A stretch of 64,000 nucleotides of DNA from Pelagicoccus enzymogenes (GCF_014803405.1 NZ_JACYFG010000038.1:124001-188000), one strand, 5' to 3'. Counted from the first letter of the stretch, positions 23,613 to 33,068 are shown. Program-made: numbers and translations. Notes: generated by a model from the letters alone, not told the origin.

Positions 23613-24646
23613 AACTTAAATCCCGCCTCAGCGCCTTGGCCCTTTCCATCGCCGCCGCGAGCTACGCTTACGGACAACGCGAAATCGTTTCCCACGACAG
23701 CCCCTACCCCACTCTCGGCAGTATCGAAAGCTATTCGCCGGAGTTCGCCGCGCTCATCGACGCCGACGCCCCAATGGAAGTCCTCGCCCAAGGCTTCCGC
23801 TGGTCGGAAGGCCCCCTCTGGGACCCCTCCAACAATCGCCTGCTTTTCACCGACGTCCCCGAGAACACCGCTTACCATTGGACACAGCAGGATGGCGTAT
23901 CCATATTCCTGCGACCCAGCGGCCACACGGAAGTCAGCCCGGAAGGGTTCCGCGAGTCAGGAGCAAACGGGCTCGCGTTTTCCCCTGAAGGACAACTCGT
24001 GCTTTGCCAGCACGGCAACAAACAAGTCGCCCTCTACGACGAGGCAAGCCGCACCTTTACCCCACTGGTTAACCGCTACGGGGAGCGCTCCTTCTACAGC
24101 CCCAACGACTTGGTCTTCTCCACCAATGGAACACTCTTCTTCACCGATCCGCCCTACGGGCTGCACCGCGAACAACAGCAAACCATCGACACCCACTACG
24201 TCTACCGCCGCGCGGCAGATGGCACTGTCACTGAAGTTACCGATGCAATCCGTTACCCCAACGGCATCGGACTCTCGCCCGATGGCCGCACCCTCTACAT
24301 TGCCAGCTCGGATGGCCGATCACCCGCGATTTACGCGTACCCACTTGATGGAGACGAATTCCCAACTGGCGAATCTACTTTGCTCTTTGACGCCAGCCAA
24401 TACCGTAGCGACACCCGCAAGGGCGGTTGCGACGGCATGGCCATTGACAGTCGCGGAAACATCTGGGCAACCGGACCAGGAGGCGTTTGGGTCATCAAGC
24501 CAAGCGGTGAAGTGATCGGTTTTCTGGATACAGATGGACGCCTCGCCAACTGCGCCTTCGGCGGCCCCCACGGGACCACCCTTTATATCACCGCCGCCGA
24601 CAGACTCTTGCGTATCGAGACGAAGGTAAAGGGCCTCGTTCGTTAG
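23609..24646 (+). CDS. SMP-30/gluconolactonase-family secreted lactonase
   Basis: A 345-residue protein with a signal peptide (MKLKSRLSALALSIAAASYAYG) and a six-bladed propeller. Metal ligands of the family are visible: the Glu in FRWSEGPLW, the Asn in YSPNDLVF, and the Asp in GGCDGMAID. PNGIGLSPDGRTLYIASSD is typical. It probably hydrolyses sugar lactones in the periplasm, matching the nearby sugar dehydrogenase genes (29.3-31.6 kb). The start overlaps the DUF4112 stop (ATGA). It is followed by marC after 37 bp on the same strand. Confidence 0.88.
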   Translation: MKLKSRLSALALSIAAASYAYGQREIVSHDSPYPTLGSIESYSPEFAALIDADAPMEVLAQGFRWSEGPLWDPSNNRLLFTDVPENTAYHWTQQDGVSIFLRPSGHTEVSPEGFRESGANGLAFSPEGQLVLCQHGNKQVALYDEASRTFTPLVNRYGERSFYSPNDLVFSTNGTLFFTDPPYGLHREQQQTIDTHYVYRRAADGTVTEVTDAIRYPNGIGLSPDGRTLYIASSDGRSPAIYAYPLDGDEFPTGESTLLFDASQYRSDTRKGGCDGMAIDSRGNIWATGPGGVWVIKPSGEVIGFLDTDGRLANCAFGGPHGTTLYITAADRLLRIETKVKGLVR

Positions 24647-24683
24647 CAAACGCTCCCACATCAAGAATGTCTCGCTCTTTCCC

Positions 24684-25322
24684 ATGACTCTTCTCGAATA
24701 CGGACTCTATAGCTTCGTTTCGCTCTTCGTCATCGTCGAGCCCATCACCATCGCCCCGGTGCTGCTCGCCATGACGCCAAACGACAGCGTCGCCTCGCGT
24801 CTCCGCATGGTCCGCATCGCCTGCCTGACCGCCGCCGGAGTCCTCCTCGTGTTCGCATTGACCGGCAACGCTTTGCTGTCCTTCCTCGGCATCACCATCT
24901 CCGCCTTCCAAGCCGCAGGAGGAATTCTGCTCCTTCTCATCGCACTGCAAATGCTGCAGGCCAAAGCCGAAACACCCGAGCGCATCACCCCAAGCGAAAC
25001 CGCCGCCGGCAGGGTCAAGGACGACATCGCGATCAGTCCCCTCGCAATCCCTCTGCTCGCTGGGCCCGGGGCTATCTCCACCTCCATACTTCTCTACCAA
25101 CAAGCGGAGACCTGGCCCCACAAAGCTGTGCTCTGCCTATCCATCACGCTCGTCGCCATCGTTTCCTACGGCATCCTGCGCCTCGCCTCGCAAGGCGCCA
25201 AATGGCTCTCCCCCTTGGTCCTCCGGCTTACCACTCGCCTCATGGGACTGCTGCTGGCGGCCCTCGCCGTGCAATTCATCTTCAACGGCGTCCGCGCCGC
25301 TGAACTCTTCAGCCCGCAGTAA
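24684..25322 (+). CDS. MarC-family integral membrane protein
   Basis: A 212-residue protein with six predicted membrane helices and the MarC family motifs FVIVEPITIAPVLLAMTP at the N-terminus and IPLLAGPGAIST near residue 125. The role of MarC proteins is not settled; they were once linked to multidrug resistance and are now treated as possible amino-acid or small-metabolite transporters. It ends next to a REP-like element (25346-25418) whose second palindrome is followed by T5 and may serve as its terminator. Confidence 0.85.
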   Translation: MTLLEYGLYSFVSLFVIVEPITIAPVLLAMTPNDSVASRLRMVRIACLTAAGVLLVFALTGNALLSFLGITISAFQAAGGILLLLIALQMLQAKAETPERITPSETAAGRVKDDIAISPLAIPLLAGPGAISTSILLYQQAETWPHKAVLCLSITLVAIVSYGILRLASQGAKWLSPLVLRLTTRLMGLLLAALAVQFIFNGVRAAELFSPQ

Positions 25323-25345
25323 ATTCGAATTAGCACTGCGAAAGG

Positions 25346-25418
25346 TAGGGCGGCCTGGCCTAGGCCGCCGCAACGAGCCGATCCTCCAACGCGGCTGACT
25401 GGGCCAGTCAGCCCTACT
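25346..25418. repeat. BIME-like element with two palindromes and terminal inverted repeats
   Basis: The unit is bounded by GTAGGGC and GCCCTAC. Inside are two near-perfect palindromes, GGCGGCC...GGCCGCC and GGCTGACTGG...CCAGTCAGCC. It lies between converging marC and the exchanger gene and is followed on the plus strand by a T5 run, so it may also act as a terminator. Confidence 0.6.
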
Positions 25419-25435
25419 TTTTGAAGACCATCTCC

Positions 25436-26374
25436 CTACGGCCACAAAAACCACAGGTAGCCTGCATAACCCGCCAGCAAGAGCAGGCCTTCCACTCTCC
25501 GCAGCATGTATCCGCTCCAGATCAACGGTAGCATCGCCACGGAAAAGAGGACCATCGCTCCCAGGTCGAAGACTTTTACTTCGCTCCCTGCGATGGGACC
25601 GACCATGGCCGAAACGCCTAGAATTCCCAAGATATTGAATACGTTCGAACCGATGATATTGCCGATCGCCATGTCTGGCTGACGCTTGAGGGCAGCAGTG
25701 ATCGAAGTCACGAGCTCGGGCATGCTGGTGCCGGCCGAAACGATGGTCAGGCCGATCACCGCCTCGCTCACTCCCCATCCCCTGGCCAAATCGGACGCCC
25801 CCCAGACCAGCAGCTTCGATCCGCCGATCGATAAAGCAAGCCCGACCAAAAACCAGACAAGATCCAACCAAGCAGAGCGACTCTTTCCACCTGCTTCGGC
25901 CCTAGCCTCCGTCAGTTGCTCTGAACCCGCTCCGGCATCCGCTTGCCTCAAGTTCACCACCGTGTAGATCATGCAGCCAACAAGAAAAGCCGCTGCCTCG
26001 ATCCGTCCTAGGCTTCCATCCCACAGAAACCAACAAGCCAGCAAAGCGACTGCGAGCATCACCGGCGCATCCACTTTTACGATACGCCGTTCCACGCCGA
26101 TCGGACAAATCAGAGCGGTTATCCCTAGAATCACCCCAATGTTAAAACTGTTGGAGCCAACGACGTTCCCGATGGCGATATCCGAGGTCCCTTGTAATGC
26201 GGCCTGTACGCTCACCACCAACTCCGGAGCGCTGGTGCCATAGGCCACGACCGTCAAGCCAACCGCCAAGGGCGAAAGCCCTAATCGCTCCGCAAAGGAA
26301 GACGCTCCGCGTACCAGCAGAGAAGCTCCCGCAAACAAGAGCCCGAGCGATAAGAGGATGGCGAGGATCGTCAT
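25436..26374 (-). CDS. Calcium/sodium exchanger, CaxA/YrbG family
   Basis: A 312-residue membrane protein with two inverted repeats of the Na/Ca exchanger fold. The alpha-repeat motifs are AYGTSAPELVVSVQAAL (about residues 45-62) followed by GNVVGSNSFNIG, and SAGTSMPELVTSITAAL followed by GNIIGSNVFNILG. The acidic residues of the PEL motifs bind the cation. It resembles the YrbG-type exchanger. It is 9 bp downstream of the DUF2721 gene on the same strand, so the two are probably co-transcribed. Confidence 0.9.
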   Translation of the reverse strand: MTILAILLSLGLLFAGASLLVRGASSFAERLGLSPLAVGLTVVAYGTSAPELVVSVQAALQGTSDIAIGNVVGSNSFNIGVILGITALICPIGVERRIVKVDAPVMLAVALLACWFLWDGSLGRIEAAAFLVGCMIYTVVNLRQADAGAGSEQLTEARAEAGGKSRSAWLDLVWFLVGLALSIGGSKLLVWGASDLARGWGVSEAVIGLTIVSAGTSMPELVTSITAALKRQPDMAIGNIIGSNVFNILGILGVSAMVGPIAGSEVKVFDLGAMVLFSVAMLPLIWSGYMLRRVEGLLLLAGYAGYLWFLWP

Positions 26375-26383
26375 GGGAACGAG

Positions 26384-26827
26384 TTAAAGGTCCGCAAAAG
26401 CGCTTTCGGAAAGCCGGAAGGTTTTAAGCGACAGGTTCACGTCGTGCAGGAACAAGCCCAGTCCCCCGAGAAAACAAAGCATGCAAGCCCCGAAGAGAGC
26501 CAGAATTGCCCAGGCCCAATCGAGTCCCAAAAACGTAATCGTGAACAGCACGCACACCAGCAAGGCCGCAAAGAGCAAGCTCAGCGTGACCGATAGGATC
26601 GCGAAACGCCCGCTCCGCGCCCGCTTGGCCAAGATCGCCAATTCTTGCTTCGCCAAGCCGTCCGGCAGCCTTCCCGCAAGCTCCGGATTCTCACGCAAGG
26701 CACGGGCCCGATCCGTAACCCGTCCGTAGCGATTGGTCATCGCCAAAAGGATCAAGCCGATACCCGAAATCAAAATCATCGGACCAATGGCAAGCTGCAG
26801 GGTAGGAACGAGTTCGTTGAGGTTCAT
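26384..26827 (-). CDS. DUF2721 membrane protein
   Basis: A 147-residue protein with three hydrophobic segments: LAIGPMILISGIGLILLAM, the SVTLSLLFAALLVCVLFTITFL region, and AILALFGACMLCFLGGLGLFL. Between them lies a charged loop (TNRYGRVTDRARALRE) characteristic of DUF2721. Its function is unknown. The ATG at 26827 gives the family-length N-terminus; the longer frame upstream is not family-like. It stands first in a two-gene unit with the Ca/Na exchanger. Confidence 0.75.
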   Translation of the reverse strand: MNLNELVPTLQLAIGPMILISGIGLILLAMTNRYGRVTDRARALRENPELAGRLPDGLAKQELAILAKRARSGRFAILSVTLSLLFAALLVCVLFTITFLGLDWAWAILALFGACMLCFLGGLGLFLHDVNLSLKTFRLSESAFADL

Positions 26828-26916
26828 GGCTTTGTACGATGAGCGCTTCCCGAGCCGATTACGATAAAGGACTTCGGGATTCTTAAAGCACGCACCCACA
26901 TCAAGAACCCCTTACT

Positions 26917-28944
26917 TCAACCCACCAGAGCGACTCTGGCCGACAAACGAAGATCTCGACTGGAGGCGCCCAGTAGCAATTCAAAGCCACCCGCTTCCGC
27001 GACCCAGTCCTCGGCCTCCGGCGACCAAAAACTGAAGTCCGCTTTCCGCAAGACAAAGGTCACCGCTTGCGACTCGCCCGGAGCCAGCTGCAGCTTGCGA
27101 AAGCCCTTCAGTTCCTTGATCGGACGCGGCAGGGAACTCTCCACATCTCGCACGTAAAGCTGGACAATTTCGGAGCCAGCCACTTCCCCAGCGTTTCTCA
27201 CGGTGACGCTCACCTCCACCTCTTCATCTTCAGCGAAGCTCTGCTTCGACACCTGCAGGTTCGAGTATTCGAATTTCGTATACGACAAGCCATGGCCGAA
27301 CGGATAGAGCGGCTCGATCCCCTTGCTGTCATACCAGCGGTATCCCACGAACACGCCTTCTTCGTACTCGATGTCGTAAACCTCGCGAGCAGTTTCCCAT
27401 TGGTCGTTCCAACTTGAATACAAGTGCTCGCCTTGCGGCACGTAGTCCGGGTCCACGCTGTCGGCGAACTCGCGCTCTATGGTCATGGGCAACTTGCCGG
27501 ACGGGTTAGTCTTGCCGGAGAGAATTTCCGCTACCGCCGTGTGCCCGTTCTGGCCGTTGTACCAACAGTAGACGATGGCAGCAGCCCGCTCGTTCCAGTC
27601 CGTCATGCGAATACCGGAACCGCTTTGCACCAGCACCACCACGTTCGGGTTCAAGCTCATGACCTTGCGGGCAAATCGCTCGTCTCCCTCGCCAAGCTCG
27701 AAGGGTCGGTCCCACCCTTCGCTGTCCATGGTTCCGACGCTCAAGATGAGCCGCTCCGCCGCCGCAATACGCTCCCAGGTAGGAGCCTTTTCGTAAATAA
27801 CGCGGTCGCCAAACTCCTCCACCAAGGCGTCCAGAAGATGCACCGTATCATAGCCGTCCACTCGGGCCGAGCCACCGCCATGGGCTTTGTTGGTGATGAA
27901 ATCCCCGATGAGGAGAATCTCCTGTTCGCCCACCAGCGGCAGAATCCCCCGGTCGTTCTTGAGCAAGACCGTTCCCTCACGAGCGGTCTGCAGCGCGACT
28001 TCCTCGTGCTTTGGAAAGTTCGCCACCAAGTCCTGACGCGGCTCGAGATCGAAAAGGTCCATCGCCTTGAGGGTCGTCAGGATTGACTTAACCATTCGGT
28101 TAACATCAGCCTCGTCCACCTCGCCAGAGCGAACCTTGTCGGCCAATCCGACGGTAGCCAGGCAAGCGGGCATCTCCAGGTCTTGCCCGGACTTGGCGAC
28201 CTTGGCCCCGTCGAAGACCGACCACCAATCCGTCATGACCAGCCACTTGAAGCCGAGGTGCCCGCGCAGGAGCCCCTTGATCACCTGCTCGCTCTGGCCC
28301 GCCCACTCGCCGTTGACCAAATTGTAGGAGGTCATGGCCGCCAGCACGCCCGCTTCCACGCCGGCCTTAAAGGCGGGCAGATAGATTTCGTTGAGCGCTC
28401 GCTCGTCGACCACGGAGTTGCTCTTGCGACGGAAGTAGTCGGTGTTGTTGGCCACGAAGTGCTTGATGGTCGCCACCACGCCCGTGTCCTGAGCGCCCTT
28501 GATGTAGCGCTCGATCATGCGGGAGGTCAGGAAGGGGTCCTCGCCGAAGTACTCGAAGTTACGCCCGCACTGGGAGTGCCGGTAGATGTTGAAGCCCGGC
28601 CCCAGCAAGACGCCGATCCCCGCAGCGAGGGCCTGTTCCGCTACGCTCTTGGCAAACTCCTGCGAAAGCTCCGGGTTCCAAGTGGCCGACAGCTGCAACG
28701 GACAGGGAAAGGCCGTCGATTTTTCGATGGGGTTTTGGTAAGTGAACTCGTGGAAACGGTCCCGCAAGTGGATGCCCGCCGTGGCGTCGCTCATCATGAC
28801 CCGCTTGATACCGAGCCGCTCGATGGCCTTGGTATAGAAAATGTCTTCGCCGCCCACGTAATCGCACTTCTCGTCGAGCGTCATTTGGGAAAGGATACCT
28901 TCCGCCCAAGCGGAAGCTTCTTCGAAAGATATTTTTGGATACAT
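26917..28944 (-). CDS. Beta-glucosidase, glycoside hydrolase family 3
   Basis: A 675-residue GH3 enzyme without a signal peptide, so probably cytoplasmic. The N-terminal barrel has KHFVANNTDYFRRKSNS and the nucleophile D239 in WLVMTDWWSVFDGA. The second domain has VLLKNDRGILPL, and the C-terminus is a fibronectin III-like domain (VTVRNAGEVAGSEIVQLYVRD). It should release glucose or other sugars from short oligosaccharides taken into the cell. It has no close co-directional partner; the gap upstream (28945-29286) holds a repeat element. Confidence 0.92.
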   Translation of the reverse strand: MYPKISFEEASAWAEGILSQMTLDEKCDYVGGEDIFYTKAIERLGIKRVMMSDATAGIHLRDRFHEFTYQNPIEKSTAFPCPLQLSATWNPELSQEFAKSVAEQALAAGIGVLLGPGFNIYRHSQCGRNFEYFGEDPFLTSRMIERYIKGAQDTGVVATIKHFVANNTDYFRRKSNSVVDERALNEIYLPAFKAGVEAGVLAAMTSYNLVNGEWAGQSEQVIKGLLRGHLGFKWLVMTDWWSVFDGAKVAKSGQDLEMPACLATVGLADKVRSGEVDEADVNRMVKSILTTLKAMDLFDLEPRQDLVANFPKHEEVALQTAREGTVLLKNDRGILPLVGEQEILLIGDFITNKAHGGGSARVDGYDTVHLLDALVEEFGDRVIYEKAPTWERIAAAERLILSVGTMDSEGWDRPFELGEGDERFARKVMSLNPNVVVLVQSGSGIRMTDWNERAAAIVYCWYNGQNGHTAVAEILSGKTNPSGKLPMTIEREFADSVDPDYVPQGEHLYSSWNDQWETAREVYDIEYEEGVFVGYRWYDSKGIEPLYPFGHGLSYTKFEYSNLQVSKQSFAEDEEVEVSVTVRNAGEVAGSEIVQLYVRDVESSLPRPIKELKGFRKLQLAPGESQAVTFVLRKADFSFWSPEAEDWVAEAGGFELLLGASSRDLRLSARVALVG

Positions 28945-29286
28945 GGAAAAAGGGTTTTGATATAAACTGTCGACTGCCCCTCTCGTGTTCCTAGCTCGAG
29001 GCAGGTTTTATTTGGAGGGACGAGTTCCACCTCGTCCGCAGCGGTTTTGATCCTGCACCGCGGACCACGTGGAAGTCGTCCCTCCAAGCCATGAGAGACA
29101 CAATGAAACGCCCCCGACAAAAAGGCGAAGGGTGTTTTCGTTTGCTAATTCAGAGAGAAAACCGAGTTCTACCGCAGCACTTCACCGACTCCAGAGAAAC
29201 TCCGTTCTCCCTATCCAGTAGAGCTGCAGCAAGGCGCGGCGCTTGCGCCGTGCCGCCAGAACTTGAGACCAAGCAGGCCGAGGCAG
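28945..29286. other. Intergenic region with a long hairpin repeat
   Basis: No gene was found in this 342-bp stretch. The part next to the GH3 start (28945-29000) should hold that gene's promoter, but no clear boxes are visible. The middle carries the REP-like hairpin at 29012-29087. The rest (29090-29286) is short stop-rich sequence with a GC-rich dyad near 29232-29252 (GCGCGGCGCTTGCGCCGTGCC). Confidence 0.5.
29012..29087. repeat. REP-like 76-bp hairpin element
   Basis: The ends TTGGAGGGACGA (29012-29023) and TCGTCCCTCCAA (29076-29087) are perfect inverted copies. Inside, GTTCCAC/GTGGAAG and GTCCGC/GCGGAC continue the pairing, making one long imperfect hairpin. It is different in sequence from the elements at 17541, 25346 and 43037. 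Confidence 0.6.
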
Positions 29287-29859
29287 CTAGTTTTCGCTCA
29301 TCAAAACGTTGCCGACTTCATCCACCGAAACGCACCCTCGGTACTTGCCGGGAACTGGATCGTAGCGAAGCATCGTTTTGGCAACCTCCTCCGAAGTGAA
29401 GTATCCCGTAATCGTGAGCTCGCGCAACTGGCGCAGAAACGACGCGGAGGTCTTGCTTGGCGACTTCAAGAAGGAGAGCTGCTCGCTCTCCTCAAGGGAG
29501 ACGAACCGTGCCTGCTGCAGTTTCGCCAGACCGCCCTCAAAGCGCTGCTTCTCATCATCCAGCATGAATTTCCCGAAAATCAAGTCGATGAACTGCGGTA
29601 CTCCCACGTCGATCGCACCCGGCGTATCGCTACGAGGCAGAATCAGCTCAGATGCCACGCTCACGATACGCGCCTGGGCCTCACTCAAGTGCGTGGGCGA
29701 CCACGATGCTCCCTTGCCCAGCTCTGCTCGCTGCGCATGAAGACTGCCCGCTATCGTTGACGAGGCAAGTGCCGACCCCAGAAGCAAAGCCGCCCTCTTG
29801 ATCGCCTCTCGGCGGACCATTCCGTATCCACTTTCCTGATCTTTCATAGACTCGCTCAT
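29287..29859 (-). CDS. Gluconate 2-dehydrogenase subunit 3 family protein (Tat-exported)
   Basis: A 190-residue protein with a Tat-like signal (MVRREAIKRAALLLGSALASSTIAG) beginning about residue 14. The mature part has LPRSDTPGAIDVGVPQFIDLI and CFTSEE-like features typical of the small subunit that pairs with GMC-type sugar dehydrogenases. It is needed for export or assembly of the flavoprotein. It begins 1 bp after the stop of the GMC gene, so the two form a complex. Other Verrucomicrobia carry several such pairs for sugar or polyol oxidation. Confidence 0.85.
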   Translation of the reverse strand: MSESMKDQESGYGMVRREAIKRAALLLGSALASSTIAGSLHAQRAELGKGASWSPTHLSEAQARIVSVASELILPRSDTPGAIDVGVPQFIDLIFGKFMLDDEKQRFEGGLAKLQQARFVSLEESEQLSFLKSPSKTSASFLRQLRELTITGYFTSEEVAKTMLRYDPVPGKYRGCVSVDEVGNVLMSEN

Positions 29860-29860
29860 C

Positions 29861-31567
29861 TTAGAGATTTCCTTTCTTAAGTTCGTTCACTGCATGGTCG
29901 GCTGCCCGGGCAGTAAACGCCATGTAGGTCAAGGATGGGTTTTGGCAGGCGGAAGAAGTCATGAAGGCCCCGTCCGTCACAAAAACGTTGGGCGAAGCAT
30001 GCACTTGATTGAAACCGTTGAGCACCGATGTCTTGGGATCGCGCCCCATGCGAGCCGTTCCCATTTCATGGATACATTGACCAGGAGCCGAAAGCGTATC
30101 GAAGCCACGTATGTCCTTAAAGCCCGCTGCCTCCAAGATTTCGATAGCGGAGGCTTGGGCGTCCTTGCGCATCGCCATTTCGTTTTCCTTGTAATCGCAA
30201 TCGAAGGTCACCGTGGGCAGCCCCCATTTATCCAGATTTTCGTAGTCGAGGGTCATCTTGTTGTCGTGGTAAGGCAGGTGCTCGCCCCAAGCTCCCATGC
30301 CCATGCGCCAAGGACCCGGCTGGACGAGGTCGGCTTTGAATTCGGCCCCTAGGCGATCGAATTCGCCAATCCCGCGAGCCCAATTCGTACGGCTGGCGCT
30401 TCCTTGGTAGCCATAACCTCTGACAAAATCGCTCCGATTCGTATCCTTGCTCACATTACGAAAACGAGGAATATAGAATCCAGTAGGCCGACGTCCGCTG
30501 TAATACTGGTCTTCAAACCCGTCGATCACGCCGCTGGCTCCCACTTTGAAGTGGTGGTCCATCAAGTTGTGTCCCAGCTCGCCGCTGTCGTTGCCGAAGC
30601 CTTCGGGGAATCGATCCGACTTTGAATTCATCAAGATGTAAGTCGAGGCCACCGCCGAGGCGCAGCAAAAGATCACCTTGGCGAAGTACTCGATCACCTC
30701 GCTGGTCTCCGCATCGACAATACGCACGCCAATGGCTTTGCCTTTCTCATTGTCGTAGATCAATTCGCTCGCGATCGAAAAGGGGCGCAACGAAAGATTT
30801 CCAGTGGCGTAAGCCGCCGGCAGCGTCCCCGAGTTACTGCTAAAGTATCCAGCGTAGGGACACCCTCGGATGCAGCGGTTTCGGGCTTGGCAAGGTCCAC
30901 GGCCTTTGTGCGGGACGGTAAGGTTCGTGGTTCGTCCCATCGTAATAATCCGGTCGCCAAACTTCTTGCGAACTTGCTCGGCCGCATGCTCTTCCACGCA
31001 GTTGAAATCCCAAGGCGGAAGAAACTTGCCGTCCGGCAGATGGGCCAGCCCCTCTGCCTTCCCGCTGAGCCCGACGAACTCTTCGACATGATCATACCAA
31101 GGAGCAAGTTCCTTGTAGCGAACCGGCCAATCTACTCCGTGCCCGTCCTTGGCATTTGCGGTGAAATCAAGATCGCCCAAGCGGTAAGATTGTCGTCCCC
31201 AAAGCAGCGAGCGCCCCCCCACATGATAACCGCGCATCCAGTCGAAGCGCTTCGTCTCGTTGTAGGGATGGTCGATGTCGTCCACAAACCAGTGGGCGCA
31301 TTGCGGGTGCGTGGTGTATCCGGTGCGCCCTTGCTTGGCCTGGCGAACTTGACTCTCTTTCGTCACTTTGCCGCGACCCTCGAAGTCGAAGGTATCCATC
31401 ATAGCGGTCGGATACTCTCCGTGCTTCACGTCGCGTCCGCGTTCCAGCACGAGAGTCTGCAGGCCCTTTTCGCAAAGCTCCTTGGCTGCCCAGCCGCCGC
31501 TGATGCCAGATCCGATTACAATCGCGTCGAAAGTGTTCGCCGCCGTTCCCTTGCCTTGAATGTTCAC
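29861..31567 (-). CDS. GMC-family flavin oxidoreductase (gluconate/sugar dehydrogenase large subunit-like)
   Basis: A 568-residue flavoprotein. The FAD-binding motif is GSGISGGWAAKELCEKGLQTLVLERG near residue 17. GRSLLWGRQSYR is the second GMC signature, and QCIHEMGTARMG with NVFVTDGAFMTSSACQNPSLTYMA forms the C-terminal active-site region. A cysteine-bearing loop (CQARNRCIRGCPYAG) is typical of the gluconate-dehydrogenase branch. There is no own signal peptide; export probably rides on the Tat signal of the adjacent small subunit. It oxidises a sugar or sugar alcohol and passes electrons to the membrane. A cytochrome subunit was not found here. Confidence 0.88.
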   Translation of the reverse strand: MNIQGKGTAANTFDAIVIGSGISGGWAAKELCEKGLQTLVLERGRDVKHGEYPTAMMDTFDFEGRGKVTKESQVRQAKQGRTGYTTHPQCAHWFVDDIDHPYNETKRFDWMRGYHVGGRSLLWGRQSYRLGDLDFTANAKDGHGVDWPVRYKELAPWYDHVEEFVGLSGKAEGLAHLPDGKFLPPWDFNCVEEHAAEQVRKKFGDRIITMGRTTNLTVPHKGRGPCQARNRCIRGCPYAGYFSSNSGTLPAAYATGNLSLRPFSIASELIYDNEKGKAIGVRIVDAETSEVIEYFAKVIFCCASAVASTYILMNSKSDRFPEGFGNDSGELGHNLMDHHFKVGASGVIDGFEDQYYSGRRPTGFYIPRFRNVSKDTNRSDFVRGYGYQGSASRTNWARGIGEFDRLGAEFKADLVQPGPWRMGMGAWGEHLPYHDNKMTLDYENLDKWGLPTVTFDCDYKENEMAMRKDAQASAIEILEAAGFKDIRGFDTLSAPGQCIHEMGTARMGRDPKTSVLNGFNQVHASPNVFVTDGAFMTSSACQNPSLTYMAFTARAADHAVNELKKGNL

Positions 31568-31776
31568 TGTCTATTTGGGGTTTAGTATTGAATCGCCCCC
31601 TGACGGCACGCCGAAAGCATCAGGATCGAGCGAAGTCCAGGAAAGAAAGGGGGCACTGTCGAGGTAGACGGTTAGCAGTAAAAGGGGCGAATGACCTCCG
31701 AGTCAATGCCTACAGATGTAGCCAGATTATTAATCCGGGATCGACGCCGCACAAACGATTGGGCTTCCAGTACCGA

Positions 31777-32886
31777 TCAGCGGCCCTTCAAAGCCTTCTT
31801 GAGCACCGGCTTGAAAACTTCCGCCTGGCGCCAGAAGCCGAGGTCGGTCGGGTGCGATCCGTCCACCGTGCCCTCGCTGTCGTCGCCGAACAAATGGTCG
31901 CCCTCGATGTAGTACAGGCGCTTCACGCCCGCGGACTTGAGCGTCCGGTAGGCTTCCTGCAAGGCCGCGTGGTTACGGTCGTGGAAGGCATCCTTCTCCG
32001 GGCGTATCCAGGAATTCGCGTAACGGCGATCCTCCACCAATACGATAGGCGTATCCGGATGAGCCTTACGCAATTGGTTGACCAGGGGAACGCAGCGTTC
32101 GCTGACCAAATCCGGCCCCATGTTGGGCAAGCAGTCGATCACGAAAACCGCCGCGTCCAAACGCTCCAAGAAATCGCCCACTTCCTTTTCCATACGACCG
32201 TTTCCGCCAAACCCGAGGTTCACCACCGGGCGATCGAAGTGGCGCCCCAAAATCGCGGTGTGCACCATGCCCGGACGCGAAGCGGCCACGCCGTGGTTGA
32301 TGGACGTGCCGTAGAATACGATGGGGAGCTCTTGTCGCGGAGCCAAACCGCGGAACTCAGTCCCGGCGGGCACGCCAATCTCCAACTTGTTGACCGGATT
32401 GCGCAGCGGCAAGTAAGCGGCGTACTCGCGGAGCTCGGGAGAGATGTCATCCAGAAGCTTCGTCTCGACCTCTTGGGAATAAGGACGGGCCGCCTGCACC
32501 CAGCGCCACTTGCCCTCGCCGTCTCGAGCGTAAAGATCCAAGCCGCTCACCCCTGTCGCCGGAAAATGAGCCAAAGCGATCTTTTCGCTTCTCAGCTCGT
32601 AGCGTACCCAAATTTCGGATGCGTCCGTCTCGAAGCGGGCCATCATGCCAGTGGGCGACTCGCTGAGGTTCCAAACCGCTTCGCGCAGGGTCTCTTTGCC
32701 TTGGGCCGGAAATCGGTCAAAGTAGTTGAAACGTTCCTCTTCCGTCCACGCTCGCCCTTCCACGCCCCAATCGGAAACGTCATGCCAAACGAGTTCCGGC
32801 TTTTCCGTGTCCTCCGCCCACAAGGACGAGGCCAGAGCGGAAAGACAAATAACGAACGGGGTGAAGCAAAGGGTATGCAATCTCAT
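31777..32886 (-). CDS. Secreted SGNH/GDSL hydrolase
   Basis: A 369-residue protein with a signal peptide (MRLHTLCFTPFVICLSALASSLWA). Residues 25-170 form a beta-rich domain often fused in front of this esterase group. The SGNH part has block I IVFYGTSINHG (catalytic Ser in GTS), block II NLGFGGNGRM and block V DGSHPTDLGF with the Asp-His pair. Such enzymes deacetylate polysaccharides such as xylan or pectin. It sits among glycosidases. The start at 32886 is chosen for the signal peptide; a longer frame begins at 32937. Confidence 0.85.
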   Translation of the reverse strand: MRLHTLCFTPFVICLSALASSLWAEDTEKPELVWHDVSDWGVEGRAWTEEERFNYFDRFPAQGKETLREAVWNLSESPTGMMARFETDASEIWVRYELRSEKIALAHFPATGVSGLDLYARDGEGKWRWVQAARPYSQEVETKLLDDISPELREYAAYLPLRNPVNKLEIGVPAGTEFRGLAPRQELPIVFYGTSINHGVAASRPGMVHTAILGRHFDRPVVNLGFGGNGRMEKEVGDFLERLDAAVFVIDCLPNMGPDLVSERCVPLVNQLRKAHPDTPIVLVEDRRYANSWIRPEKDAFHDRNHAALQEAYRTLKSAGVKRLYYIEGDHLFGDDSEGTVDGSHPTDLGFWRQAEVFKPVLKKALKGR

Positions 32887-33000
32887 AACTACAACGAACC
32901 CGTACAGGGTCACCAAGATCGGCTCAAGCCAATGCATACATAGAGCGAGAATCGATTTAGAAATTTCAATTACACAGACCCACCGCCTTCACCAACTGGC

Positions 33001-33035
33001 AAAAAAAAGAAGCTGCCCTCGCGAAGGCAGCTTCT
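33001..33035 (-). terminator. Rho-independent terminator of the GH1 gene
   Basis: A 10-bp perfect stem, AGAAGCTGCC (33008-33017) with GGCAGCTTCT (33026-33035), has an eight-base loop. On the minus strand it is followed by eight T residues (33008-33001). It lies 33 bp past the GH1 stop. Confidence 0.9.
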
Positions 33036-33068
33036 GTCAAAGGATAGAAAACCGTTTCGGGAACGCTC

